Source of the DNA: JADJEK01 sp052034255
GTDB taxonomy: Bacteria > Planctomycetota > B15-G4 > JADJEK01
Assembly (NCBI GenBank): GCA_052034255.1
Contig: JBPOIU010000063.1
Coordinates: 11,393 to 75,392 of the forward strand
Direction: 5' to 3'
Length of the DNA stretch: 64,000 nucleotides
Shown: one piece after another, positions 8,626 to 18,018 of the stretch
How positions within the stretch are numbered: the stretch's first letter is position 1
How the letters are laid out: each line of letters opens with the position of its first letter
Notes under the pieces: generated by a model
Database searches by the model: none
Told to the model about the DNA's origin: nothing
What the model saw: only the letters and a program-made list of their open reading frames with translations
Translations under genes and position numbers: made by a program

Positions 8626-10157
8626 TTGAACTTGACGAGCCGATCGAAACCGAGCGTCTTGCACCGCGGACACGGTACGGCCTCGTCGGACTCGCCGTTC
8701 GGGCCGGACTGCGTGTGGTACATCTCGATCGAGCCGTTGCCCGCGCACGTCGAGCACAAGCGCTGATCGAGCGACTGCACGTTGACCTTGCCGGACTTCT
8801 CCGCGAAGAACGCAACCAGGAACGACAAGCGCTCGTCCGTGCTGGCGGCTTCCCACCACTGTTCCTGAGTCGGCGGCACGTCCGCGATCACGTCCGCGGC
8901 TTGCTTGCGCTTCGCGTTACGCGCCTCGCGGGCCTTCGCCTTCTCCTTCAACTTCTCGTTGATCTTGTCCTCGAGCGACTTCTCGCCGTTCTTCTTCTTC
9001 CCTTCCTCCGCTTCCTTCGCTTCCTTCTCCTTGGCCTCCTTGGCCGCGGCGATCGCCTTCTTGTCGTACCCCTTCTTCGCGTCCTCGCCGAGGATGAACG
9101 TGCCCCCGCCATAGGAGGCGGTATTCGGGGAGCCCTCGGAGCCGCGCTCCTGCCACAGCGCGAGCGTGGCGTCGGGATCGATCTTCAGATATTTCGACAG
9201 GCGCTCGATCGTGGCGTCGAACGCCTCTTCCTGCGCATACGTCATCGATTCGCCGAGGCTGCGCTTGCGGTCGTACGCGTACGGGTGCAGCACTTGCTTC
9301 TCGAGGATGCTGAAGAAGTTCGTGCGCAAGCCCGCGAGCATCGCTTCCTTCTGCCGCGCGGCGATGTCCTTCAGTTCGCGCTGCGCCTGAGCGAGCTGCC
9401 GCGACGACGGCCACTTGGTGATGAACTCCTGCGCGAGCGTCGCGGCTTCCGGGAACCGCTTGTGCGCCTTCAATGAACGCACGCGCATCAGCGCTTCGGT
9501 CTGCTCGCGCTCGCCCATCTTGACGTCGAGCAGCGTCTTGCGTTCCCGGATCAAGTCACGCTTCGGGAACTCCGGATCGATGTCGAGCACGGTGTCGTGA
9601 CAGTGCTTCGCCTGCTCGTAGAGCATCAGGCCTTCGGCGGTCAGCGCGAGGTTGTACCAGTCGATCGCCTTGCTCTGGTCGATCTTGGCCAACCTGCGCT
9701 CGTAGAGCACGGTCGGGTCTTCGACGTCGAGCGCGTCGACCACGACCGTTTCGATGTTGCGGATCGACGCCTGCGGCACGCGCGTGATCTCGTTCTTGCG
9801 CCGGATCAACACCGCGTCGCCTTCGCGACCGGCGTCGATCCCGACGATCTCACCCGTCGTGGTCGTGACCTTCAGCGCATCGAGTTGAACCACGGGAGCT
9901 TCGTCGCCCGCGAAGCCGAACGCGCGCTTGACGCGCTCGACGTCCTTCCCGAGCACCTGATCCCAGCGCAGGCGCAGCAGGCCACCGTTGTCGTCGCGCC
10001 GCAGCGTGACTCCGGTCGCTTCGTCGAACCCGTTGTCGAGGATCACGCCCGAAACCGGCGTTCCGTCGGCGAGGTGCAGCGTGATCGGCTTCTCTTCCGG
10101 CGCGACCCAAACGACGATCGAAAACGATGCGAACACGATCGGCAGCATGACGTTCAT
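8622..10157 (-). CDS. Exported TPR-like protein with C-terminal zinc-ribbon motif
   Basis: I do not recognise a named family. The 511-residue product has an N-terminal hydrophobic signal (MLPIVFASFSIVVWVA), a beta-rich part (about 20-140), and TPR-like helices from about 160 to 280 (DWYNLALTAEGLMLYEQAK). A highly charged Lys/Glu/Ala coiled region follows (about 370-440). The last 60 residues hold two CxxC pairs, CSTCAGNG and CPRCKTLGF, spaced as in the DnaJ cysteine-rich domain, which predicts one zinc site. It lies 16 bases downstream of the GspI-like gene and overlaps the next gene, so a role in the pseudopilus machine is likely but unproven. Confidence 0.7.
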   Translation of the reverse strand: MNVMLPIVFASFSIVVWVAPEEKPITLHLADGTPVSGVILDNGFDEATGVTLRRDDNGGLLRLRWDQVLGKDVERVKRAFGFAGDEAPVVQLDALKVTTTTGEIVGIDAGREGDAVLIRRKNEITRVPQASIRNIETVVVDALDVEDPTVLYERRLAKIDQSKAIDWYNLALTAEGLMLYEQAKHCHDTVLDIDPEFPKRDLIRERKTLLDVKMGEREQTEALMRVRSLKAHKRFPEAATLAQEFITKWPSSRQLAQAQRELKDIAARQKEAMLAGLRTNFFSILEKQVLHPYAYDRKRSLGESMTYAQEEAFDATIERLSKYLKIDPDATLALWQERGSEGSPNTASYGGGTFILGEDAKKGYDKKAIAAAKEAKEKEAKEAEEGKKKNGEKSLEDKINEKLKEKAKAREARNAKRKQAADVIADVPPTQEQWWEAASTDERLSFLVAFFAEKSGKVNVQSLDQRLCSTCAGNGSIEMYHTQSGPNGESDEAVPCPRCKTLGFDRLVKFK

Positions 10158-10173
10158 GGCGAACTCCCGGCGC

Positions 10174-10644
10174 TCATTTGGAGCCGCCCGACGACGCGGG
10201 CGCCACCGACGAGCGGTCTTTCTTGGCTTTGCGAATCAGCGCCTCGGGCGTGGCTCGAGGGCGCAGATACAACGTAAACGAATCTCCCCGTTCGCGTCCG
10301 GCGTCCATCGCGAACACGTGGACGTCGGCCACGACTCCTCCGGTGACACCGCGCGCGGGATCCACGGAGAACGTGACCGAATAGAACAAGTTGCGCTCGC
10401 CCGGGATCGGCACTTTGACGAGCGGCTTCAATTCGGCATTCGGATCGACGATCGAGTCCAGTTCGGCGCGGATCAACGCCTGCACTTCCGCCGAAGCGAT
10501 CGCCGTGCGCGCGCGACGGGTGGCGTCCCGGTGCATGCCGAGCGCCGCGGTGAACAGACCGAGGATCCCGACGATGCCGACCAGGAAGACCATCATCGCG
10601 ACCAGGACTTCGAGCAACGTGAAGCCACGTTCAACGCGGGTCAT
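10174..10644 (-). CDS. GspI/PilV-type minor pseudopilin
   Basis: The 156-residue product begins MTRVERG followed by the class III prepilin N-terminus FTLLEVLVAMMVFLVGIVGILG, with cleavage expected after Gly7 and Glu at +5. This is the typical seven-residue GspI leader. The globular part is short and beta-rich. In type II secretion GspI forms the pseudopilus tip with GspJ and GspK, and here the gene directly follows the GspJ-like gene with an ATGA overlap. The assignment to I rather than another minor pilin rests on gene order and length. Confidence 0.82.
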   Translation of the reverse strand: MTRVERGFTLLEVLVAMMVFLVGIVGILGLFTAALGMHRDATRRARTAIASAEVQALIRAELDSIVDPNAELKPLVKVPIPGERNLFYSVTFSVDPARGVTGGVVADVHVFAMDAGRERGDSFTLYLRPRATPEALIRKAKKDRSSVAPASSGGSK

Positions 10645-11843
10645 TCGTCGTTCCAATCCTCGCGGTAGACCGGGATCTCGATCGTCCGCTCGATCGTCTC
10701 GCCGAAGTGGATCCGCGCGCCCTCCGCATGCTGCACCGCGGCCGTGCCACGCTGCCCACGCAGGATGCGCACTTCGCCGGCGACGACGTCCGTGTACGCG
10801 ATCCACTCCGAGTCGATCTTCACGAACTTGTGCGCCCGCACCCCGGTCTCGAACGGACGTACGTCGCCCACGCGCATCGCCTTCGCGCTCGGGGGGAGAT
10901 CGCCGATCAGAGCGAGGTTGCGGACTTCGTCGGAGTCCTGCTCGAGGACCAACGTCACGCGGATGAAGCGCGGAACGACGTCGTCATCCGAGCGCGCCAG
11001 TGACGACTTGTCCTTCGCCAACAGGAAGCGATTCGCTCCGGTCTTGTCGAGCAGCACCGCGCGCGTCGAATCCCACGTCGTCAACGGACCCTCGGCCGAA
11101 TTGGCGACGTCGTCCCAGGAACGCGTATCGCGCGACCAGAACTCGAAACCAAGGAACAGGACGTTCTCGGCCATCACGGTGCCGTCTTGCAGCACGCGCT
11201 TGGCGGAGTCGAACGCACCTGCCGCGAACACCGAGTCGCTGCCGGCGATTGGAGTGCGGAACGTGCGCACCAACGACATCGGCGCCGCGTCCGTGCCTTT
11301 TTGCGCCGGCAGTCGAATCGTCGTATAGGCGATTTCGGCCAACCCGCCCGGAGCGCGCGCACCTGCCCCACCCCCGACCGTCAGATCGTCCGAGCTGCCG
11401 GCCGCGCCCGCGGTTTCGCCGGCCGCGCGCAGGCGCGCATCGAAGCGCTCTTCCGGACATGCGCGCACGAAGCGCAAGCGCTGGACGTAGGCCTCTTCGG
11501 TCTTGTCGCCGTCGAGGTCGAACAACCCGTAGTCGGCGACCAACCGCACCGGCGCGTCGACCGCGCCCGGTTGCTGTTCCGAAACCAGCATGGAGAGGTC
11601 CGCGGCGATCTGATCGATCAGCGCGGTCGTCTTCTCGATCGACTCCTTGCGGGTTTCGCCCGTCTTCCACAGATCCAGACCGTTCTTGACCATCTGGAAC
11701 AGCATCGCCGCCAAGATGCCGAACAGTGCGATCGCAGCCAGCAATTCGATCAGCGTGAAGCCCCGGGCGCGCCGTCGGCGCCGTGCGGGCGAAACGGATC
11801 CCATCGATGAGCTGGGTCTTGAACAGATGGCGTCGGGCGTCAT
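10641..11843 (-). CDS. GspJ-like minor pseudopilin
   Basis: The 400-residue product has an Arg-rich leader ending RRRRRARG and then FTLIELLAAIALFGILAAMLF, a class III prepilin N-terminus with Glu at +5. It is about twice the usual GspJ length. The extra C-terminal part contains FVKIDSEWIAYTD and RGQRGTAAVQHAEGA, the same module that recurs in the neighbouring giant GspK. The ATG at 11843 overlaps the GspK stop; an internal ATG at 11804 would give a more usual 15-residue leader. It is expected in the inner membrane and then the pseudopilus tip. Confidence 0.82.
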   Translation of the reverse strand: MTPDAICSRPSSSMGSVSPARRRRRARGFTLIELLAAIALFGILAAMLFQMVKNGLDLWKTGETRKESIEKTTALIDQIAADLSMLVSEQQPGAVDAPVRLVADYGLFDLDGDKTEEAYVQRLRFVRACPEERFDARLRAAGETAGAAGSSDDLTVGGGAGARAPGGLAEIAYTTIRLPAQKGTDAAPMSLVRTFRTPIAGSDSVFAAGAFDSAKRVLQDGTVMAENVLFLGFEFWSRDTRSWDDVANSAEGPLTTWDSTRAVLLDKTGANRFLLAKDKSSLARSDDDVVPRFIRVTLVLEQDSDEVRNLALIGDLPPSAKAMRVGDVRPFETGVRAHKFVKIDSEWIAYTDVVAGEVRILRGQRGTAAVQHAEGARIHFGETIERTIEIPVYREDWNDE

Positions 11844-14800
11844 CGCCACTCCTCGTGACGAATTCCCGCCGGTCCGGCGATCCACTCGACACCGACCGCG
11901 GTCAAGCGCGGAGCTTTCTTCCAGTCGTTGTTGCCGCCGCGCAGCCGAGGCGGATCCGGATCGAGCACGCTGGTGTCGTACGCGCCGTCGTGGAATCGGG
12001 TGAACACGCGGAGCTCGAGTTCGTCGCCTTGACGCAAGAGGAGATTCCGCGCGTCCTGTGTGGCCGGCGTATCGAACTGGAACACGTCCTTCGACGTCGC
12101 GGGATCGTCGGTGAACGACCCCCGGCCACCGACTCGCGCCTGCACCACGAGATCGGCGAGCTTCGAGCCTCCCGTCGATTCCCACGTGACCTCGCGGAAG
12201 AACGCGCCGCGACCTTGCACCCGCAATCCGAGGTAGCCGAGTTCCGGATCATCCGCGCGCGGATGCCAGCGGTCTTCGTACCGCGCCGGGAACACGTAGA
12301 CCAAGCCATCCTGCTGATGCGAATTGGGCGTGGTGCCGAAGCGTCCGCGCAACAGGCCGCTCTCGGCCTTGGTGTCGGGATCGCGCCAGGACGCCATGAT
12401 CAGTCGATTGCCTTCGATCCGCGAGTACCCGATCAGCTCCTTGCCGATCAGCACGGTGCCCCGCATCGGGAAATCGACGGGATCGGCGATCTCGATGCGG
12501 TCGCTTTGTTCCGTCATGTTGCGATCGAGACGCGACACGCGCAGGAACGTCATCTCGCGAACCGAACAGCCTTCGGGGTGATACTGGATCGGCGTGCCAA
12601 GCCAGCCCCGCCCATTCTCGGCGACCGTGAGCTCGGCCTCTTCGTCGTTGATCAGGTCGACCTGACGAATCGCGATGAGTTCGTCGTCGACCAGAATGAC
12701 GAAGCCGTCCTGCGGGAGATTCGCCGTCGGGTCGATGGCTTCCACGGCCGCGCCGCCGCGCGACCACAGGTTGTAACGGAGCTCGTCACGCTCGAGGTAG
12801 AGCTTGTTCTTCTCGAGCCCGTCGTCGCGCGACAGGATGAACCGGGGATGCCGGGGCAGCTCCGCCGCGGGCGTCTGCGGACTGAAGAATTCGAGTTCGT
12901 CGATCGTCGCCGGCGCGGGCGAGGGCGAACCCTGGAAGTCCGCTCCGAAGTAGATCTGCTCGCCCACTTGCGTCGGTAGTTCGCCCGACGGGAACTTCAG
13001 GATGCGCGTGACGTCGCGCGATTCGATGTTCAAGTTGGACAGCGCGTTGATGGCCGCGTCCGCGCTCGACGGATCGACCTCACTGAACATCTGATAGAAG
13101 TTCGACTCGAACGTGCCCGACGTGCCCTCTTCGAACGCCACATGGCACGCGCTGCCGAACCAGCCTTCGACGTCGTCGTCGCAGTACGCCCAATTGACGC
13201 GATGTTGCTCACGCGCCCCGGACTTCGGGTCGATCGACGTGACGAAGTCGCGCGCTCCCGGCCGCCCGGTGTAGACCTCGTTCCGACGGTGCGTGCGGAA
13301 CACCGGGATGATGCGCTCGTTCTGCGCATGCTCCTGCGCCTTGGTGCCGAGCACGCCGCGGAACGCGAGCACGCCGTCGTTCAGCAGCGTCGCGGGCAGA
13401 TTGGCGGCGGTGGCGATCTTCTCCTTGTCGTTCTCCGTCGCGCTGATCTCTTCGTAGTTCAGCGCACGCGCCAGATCCTCGCCCTTCGGCACGTTGCCCG
13501 ACTTCGCCGTGTACTTCTCGGTCATGTACCGACCGAGGATCTCGATCACACGTCGCAATCGAATCGGGTTGTCGCGGACGAAATAACCGTCGCCGATCGT
13601 GTCGTAGCGGACCCACTCGGTCTTGCCGGCGCCCGAACCGGAGAGGCCGATCTGGACCAGCTCCGGCCGCGTCCCGGGCGTCAACGCGCCTTGGTTGCCG
13701 CCGACGACGATCGGCTTGTTGCCGCCGGCCGTGTCCATCTTCTCGGGTACGGCGAACTTGTCGTCCTTCGCGAGATCGACGTTGCCGCCGGCGCCGATGC
13801 TGATCGGGACGACGAAAATCGGCTGATACGGGTCGTGTCCCGACGCGTTCGGCGGCATCAGCATCCAGCGGTACACGTGGACGTGTGGCGTCGTCGCCAT
13901 CTGGTCGACTTCGCTCGAGGTGCCGGTCGATTTCAAGTTCGACTGCGGCGACCACTTCGTGCCGTTCAACGCGGCTGGAGCGCGTTGCACTCCGGTCAAT
14001 CGCGTCCCGTCGAATGCGCTGTAACGGATGACTTCGCCGAGTCCGATGATGGCGCCCTTCGGCGTCTTGCCGGCGCGCGAGTACCCGATATCGATCTCGA
14101 TGCCGGGTCCGAGCTGGATCTGCGAATTGCCGCCGTTGCTCGGCGGCGGGCCCGCCGCGGAGACGATCAGCGCGAAACCGCCTTGTTTCTGGAAGACGCC
14201 CTCGAGCGGTGAACCGCCGGCCGAACTGCCGTTCGGCTTGGGTTTGACGACCGGCGCGAGCGGGATCTCGGTGACGGTCTCGTCCATGCCCTCCGCGATC
14301 TGGATCGACGGCGGTGCGCCCTGTGGGACGTTCTCGAGTTGGAGATTGATCGGCTTCGAGATGGCGTTCGACTTCGGATCCACCATCGCGATGCCGAGCG
14401 AACCGATCTCGGAACCGAGCGGCTGATCACCCTTCGGGATGATGCGCGACAGCAAGACCGCGGCGTAGCCATAGAGCTCGACCGCTTCGCTCTCGTAGTG
14501 CTTCTCGGCGCGCGAATCGCGTCGCAGGCGGCCGCCGAAGCCCGCGCCGCTCGTCGTGCTACTGACCATGAAACTGTCGTCGGTCCGACTCGTGTACTCG
14601 ATCAACTCACGACCGATGCGCAGCACGCCGTAGGACGGGAACGCTCGAGCGTCCTCCACTTTGATCGTGACGTTCTGGCCCGGCGTGTATCCAGCGACGT
14701 TCGACAACGCCCCCGGCGTCGTCGGTGCGTCGAGGTCCTGCTTCAGGCGGGTCTGGAACGCACGCCGGCCGCGCGGCACGCCGTCGACGAACAACGCCAT

Positions 14801-16984
14801 GTCGGAGGGCTTCGTCCCGCGCGCGTAGAACTTCAGGTGATACGGGACCTCTTCTTCGAGGGGCAGTCCTTCCTCGGCGAAGTCGAGCCGGATCTCGGCC
14901 ATTTGCGTCGGCGACTCCGCGGCGGGCGCGCCGCCGACCGTGCCGGTCCCGAGGTCCGGGAGATCCGGGACGGTCGCATCGGCGACACGGAAGTACAGCT
15001 TGCCGCCGGACACGTACGCGAAGATGCGGTTCGAGATCTCGGTCTCACCCGTGTCGAACAGATAGGTTTCGGCGCCGCCGGCTCCCTCGCCGGGTGTCCA
15101 GACCATTTCGAACTCGAACGGCTGCACCCAGTCGCGGTCGTTCAGCAAGTTCACGAGTTCGTCGTCGACGGGGAACGACAGCGCACCGAGCTTGTCGACA
15201 CGCCACCCATCGGCGTGGTCGGCGTCGAATCGCGTGCGATCCCCGACGAACTCGTCGAAATGGATCGCGCGGTCTCCGGCCAACGCCGTGGCGTCCCGCC
15301 GATTGTCGATGCGCACCGGCGCGAGGCGCGCGAATGGCTCGTCCTCGGATTCCTCGTCTTCGCGCAGCGGATAGCGCTGCCGCTTCGAGTACGGAATCAC
15401 CGGCAACGGCGGCTGGTTGAACCGATCGAACCCGAGCGTATTGCGCGGGAACGTCCACCAGAACTTGCCCTCGCGGGACAGGCGAATCGCTTCGTCGAAG
15501 TCCATCTGCGACGACCACAACGTCGTCTGTGCGCCTGACGGCCGAGCCTCGACCACGTCGAGCGCGAACATGCGCGTCGCTTCGCGGCCGGCGCGGTAGT
15601 TCTCGCTGACGGCCGACGCGATCTCGAAGATGCCGTAGCTGCGATAGGCGAATGGCGCCGTCGAGACCGCGAGGCTCGTGTCCGAGGCGTTCAACGCGTT
15701 GATCAGGATCGCCTGGCGGTCCTGTTCGGTGAGGGCCCCGCTCTTTTCCATTTCGCCGAGCAGCTCGTCGAGGCCTCGATCCGCCGCGATCGGTCGCGCC
15801 TTCAGGATGCGATCGGCGACCGTCTCGGCTTTCATCGAGTCGATCCGGGTTTCCGATCCGGCGAGCCGCAGGCCTTCCAGCAGCGCGATCAGGACTTCGC
15901 GCGAGCACGCGTTGACGTTCACGGGAGCGCGCGCGAGCCCGGACACCACGGCGTCGTCCGCGGCGTAGTCGTTGCGCACCGGTTCTTGCAGCGTGATGCG
16001 GACTTGGTCGCGCCCCGACTCCTCGGCCGCGACGACCAGGTTCCACTCCTGCTTCTTCGGATCCCGCGTGTCGCGGATACGCACGACCGTGCCCGGCCCC
16101 AGATTGCGGCCGCCGTTGACGTAGATCTCCGGAGTTTCGTCGTTCGGACCGAACGCGAACATCGCGCGCGCGCCGCCGATGAACGGCCCACCGCCCGGAA
16201 GCGCGGCGAACGTCGTCAGATCGTTCTCGAGCGACTCGAGCTCCGCGGTCGTGAACACGTCTTCGCCGAGCCGCGCGATGTCCTTCAGCGCCAGCACGTT
16301 CGCGAAACCCGTGAACCCGTCCTGCACGCTCTTCCACGGATACACGATGGCGAGGATCACGCGGTACGGCACCACCGGCGCACCCATGCCGTGCGCCGTC
16401 GGCACGCGGCTTTGCAGCACCGTCGTGTCGAATCCGCGCGTCAGGCCGCTCAGCGTCGAACCGGTCTTCGACTTGTACGCGACGAGTTCGCCCTCGACCC
16501 ACACGATGCCGGCGTCGGGCAGACCGTCGCCGGAGCTCACGCGCAGCTCGTTCGCCTCGTCGGCCTCGATCGGGCTCGCGACGAACGCGGCTCCGATGCG
16601 ATTGCCGAGCAAGAACGGTGAGCAGTGGTTGACGTCGATCTTGCCCTGAGCATCGTCGGCGCGCGCCGACCAGATGCTGCCGGTCGGATCGTTGACGTTC
16701 TTCGAATACGCCTTCAGGTCGAGTCGCACCGTGAGTTCATCGGGGCCGTCCCAATGCGGCGTCGGATCGATCGACGGATCGGATTGCGCGAGTTGTTCGG
16801 CAGCGACGCGAGCGGTCGATCGCACACCTTCCACAGCGCGGTTGTTGTACGCGAGCAGCGCCGCCGCGCGGTCCTGGTTGCGCATCGACAGCGCGAACGG
16901 CGTTGCGATCACGGCCAGGGACACCAGCACCAAGATGACCGCGATCAACGCGATCGCACGCTCATGGGTTCGGGCCGGTGTCAT
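11840..16984 (-). CDS. Giant GspK-like pseudopilus tip protein
   Basis: The 1,714-residue product is four to five times longer than typical GspK. The first 35 residues have the GspK-style membrane anchor (AIALIAVILVLVSLAVIATPF), without the +5 Glu, as in GspK. Residues near 355-440 hold the SAM-like GspK core (VNVNACSREVLIALLEGL, then ADRGLDELLGEM). A concanavalin-like beta region sits near 620-745. A beta module of the form IGxExIxY ... RGxxGT ... HxxG recurs about six times (near 160, 785, 980, 1120-1230, 1430 and 1508). Gene order H-K-J-I with ATGA overlaps supports a tip role; the repeats probably add surface or substrate contacts. Confidence 0.8.
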   Translation of the reverse strand: MTPARTHERAIALIAVILVLVSLAVIATPFALSMRNQDRAAALLAYNNRAVEGVRSTARVAAEQLAQSDPSIDPTPHWDGPDELTVRLDLKAYSKNVNDPTGSIWSARADDAQGKIDVNHCSPFLLGNRIGAAFVASPIEADEANELRVSSGDGLPDAGIVWVEGELVAYKSKTGSTLSGLTRGFDTTVLQSRVPTAHGMGAPVVPYRVILAIVYPWKSVQDGFTGFANVLALKDIARLGEDVFTTAELESLENDLTTFAALPGGGPFIGGARAMFAFGPNDETPEIYVNGGRNLGPGTVVRIRDTRDPKKQEWNLVVAAEESGRDQVRITLQEPVRNDYAADDAVVSGLARAPVNVNACSREVLIALLEGLRLAGSETRIDSMKAETVADRILKARPIAADRGLDELLGEMEKSGALTEQDRQAILINALNASDTSLAVSTAPFAYRSYGIFEIASAVSENYRAGREATRMFALDVVEARPSGAQTTLWSSQMDFDEAIRLSREGKFWWTFPRNTLGFDRFNQPPLPVIPYSKRQRYPLREDEESEDEPFARLAPVRIDNRRDATALAGDRAIHFDEFVGDRTRFDADHADGWRVDKLGALSFPVDDELVNLLNDRDWVQPFEFEMVWTPGEGAGGAETYLFDTGETEISNRIFAYVSGGKLYFRVADATVPDLPDLGTGTVGGAPAAESPTQMAEIRLDFAEEGLPLEEEVPYHLKFYARGTKPSDMALFVDGVPRGRRAFQTRLKQDLDAPTTPGALSNVAGYTPGQNVTIKVEDARAFPSYGVLRIGRELIEYTSRTDDSFMVSSTTSGAGFGGRLRRDSRAEKHYESEAVELYGYAAVLLSRIIPKGDQPLGSEIGSLGIAMVDPKSNAISKPINLQLENVPQGAPPSIQIAEGMDETVTEIPLAPVVKPKPNGSSAGGSPLEGVFQKQGGFALIVSAAGPPPSNGGNSQIQLGPGIEIDIGYSRAGKTPKGAIIGLGEVIRYSAFDGTRLTGVQRAPAALNGTKWSPQSNLKSTGTSSEVDQMATTPHVHVYRWMLMPPNASGHDPYQPIFVVPISIGAGGNVDLAKDDKFAVPEKMDTAGGNKPIVVGGNQGALTPGTRPELVQIGLSGSGAGKTEWVRYDTIGDGYFVRDNPIRLRRVIEILGRYMTEKYTAKSGNVPKGEDLARALNYEEISATENDKEKIATAANLPATLLNDGVLAFRGVLGTKAQEHAQNERIIPVFRTHRRNEVYTGRPGARDFVTSIDPKSGAREQHRVNWAYCDDDVEGWFGSACHVAFEEGTSGTFESNFYQMFSEVDPSSADAAINALSNLNIESRDVTRILKFPSGELPTQVGEQIYFGADFQGSPSPAPATIDELEFFSPQTPAAELPRHPRFILSRDDGLEKNKLYLERDELRYNLWSRGGAAVEAIDPTANLPQDGFVILVDDELIAIRQVDLINDEEAELTVAENGRGWLGTPIQYHPEGCSVREMTFLRVSRLDRNMTEQSDRIEIADPVDFPMRGTVLIGKELIGYSRIEGNRLIMASWRDPDTKAESGLLRGRFGTTPNSHQQDGLVYVFPARYEDRWHPRADDPELGYLGLRVQGRGAFFREVTWESTGGSKLADLVVQARVGGRGSFTDDPATSKDVFQFDTPATQDARNLLLRQGDELELRVFTRFHDGAYDTSVLDPDPPRLRGGNNDWKKAPRLTAVGVEWIAGPAGIRHEEWR

Positions 16985-17994
16985 TGGATCTCTCCGAGCA
17001 GGCTCACCGTGACCTCGCGCGTGCGCGATTCCTCGTCGTAGATCAACTGGATCGTCACTGGTTTGGTGTGGAACCTCGAATCGAGGCGCCCACGCGCATC
17101 GAACCAGACGTCACCTGCCGCGGCGAAACGCACGCCTTCCGGCAATGGCGGGGCCTGCTGCGTCACGTACGTCCCGATCTTCAGTTCGTCGATGGCGCCG
17201 ACGAACGCGGGCCGCACCGACCCGACCAGGATCTCCGCGTCCGTCTCCGGCACCGGTTTGCGCCGTTCTTGGTCGTCGATCGACGCGACCTCGACGCCGT
17301 TTTGCCACAGCTTCATCGAACGGCCGTCGTGCGTCAGCCCGACGCGCACCCAGCGATCGACCGGGAGGGGTTCTTTCGAGTCGAGGACGAGCGGCTCCGG
17401 TGTCTCGCCCGAGGTGCGGCCGGACACCATGACGCTGCCCTTCAGCGCGCGCCCCGGCCCGATCGCGAGCACGAATGCTTCACCTTTCGAGACGATGCGT
17501 CCGCTCGCTTCCTTGCCGACACGGATGAACAGTTCGATGCGCAACCCGGTGACGAAATCGAACGCCGGTCCGCGACCGAGCCGCACGGTTCCCGGATCCG
17601 TGGGTGGAAACACCACGCAGTTCCCGATCGCGCCGCCGGGCTGCACGGACGCGCCGCCGTCGAGCCGCGCGTTCACCGGCCATCCGCGTCCGTCCTCGGT
17701 CTCGAAATGCCAATCGCCGACCGCGACGATCCCCGACGCCGCGATGACGTTCTGCTCCGCGTCCAACGTGACGCGCGACGTCACGCTCTGCTCGAGAGCG
17801 AACAGGCGCGCGGAGCGGAGTGCGTCCTTCACTTGCGCGACCGCCATCGCGCGGCCGGGGTTCAACTTGCGAAACGCGCCGACGCCGATGCCCATCAGCA
17901 CCGACAGCAGTGCGAGCACCGTCAAGAGTTCGAGCAGCGTGAACCCGCGCCGAGCGCGCCGACCGTCATGTTTCCGTCCCAGCGCTCGATGCAC
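16981..17994 (-). CDS. GspH-like pseudopilin with LamG-like domain
   Basis: The 337-residue product has a leader ending RRARRG and a class III prepilin N-terminus FTLLELLTVLALLSVLMGIGV. The next part (to about residue 100) fits a GspH pseudopilin, with DALRSARLFALEQ. Instead of ending there, it continues with a concanavalin/LamG-like beta-sandwich (about 110-280) showing the family hallmarks WVRVGLTHDGRSMKLWQNG and VGAIDELKIG. This resembles a pseudopilin fused to a ligand-binding lectin-like domain. The start is GTG with GAGGGA six bases upstream, 24 bases after the gspG stop; the 3' end overlaps the giant GspK gene. Confidence 0.8.
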   Translation of the reverse strand: MHRALGRKHDGRRARRGFTLLELLTVLALLSVLMGIGVGAFRKLNPGRAMAVAQVKDALRSARLFALEQSVTSRVTLDAEQNVIAASGIVAVGDWHFETEDGRGWPVNARLDGGASVQPGGAIGNCVVFPPTDPGTVRLGRGPAFDFVTGLRIELFIRVGKEASGRIVSKGEAFVLAIGPGRALKGSVMVSGRTSGETPEPLVLDSKEPLPVDRWVRVGLTHDGRSMKLWQNGVEVASIDDQERRKPVPETDAEILVGSVRPAFVGAIDELKIGTYVTQQAPPLPEGVRFAAAGDVWFDARGRLDSRFHTKPVTIQLIYDEESRTREVTVSLLGEIQ

Positions 17995-18018
17995 AGTGGT
18001 CCCTCACTCAGGGGCGGG

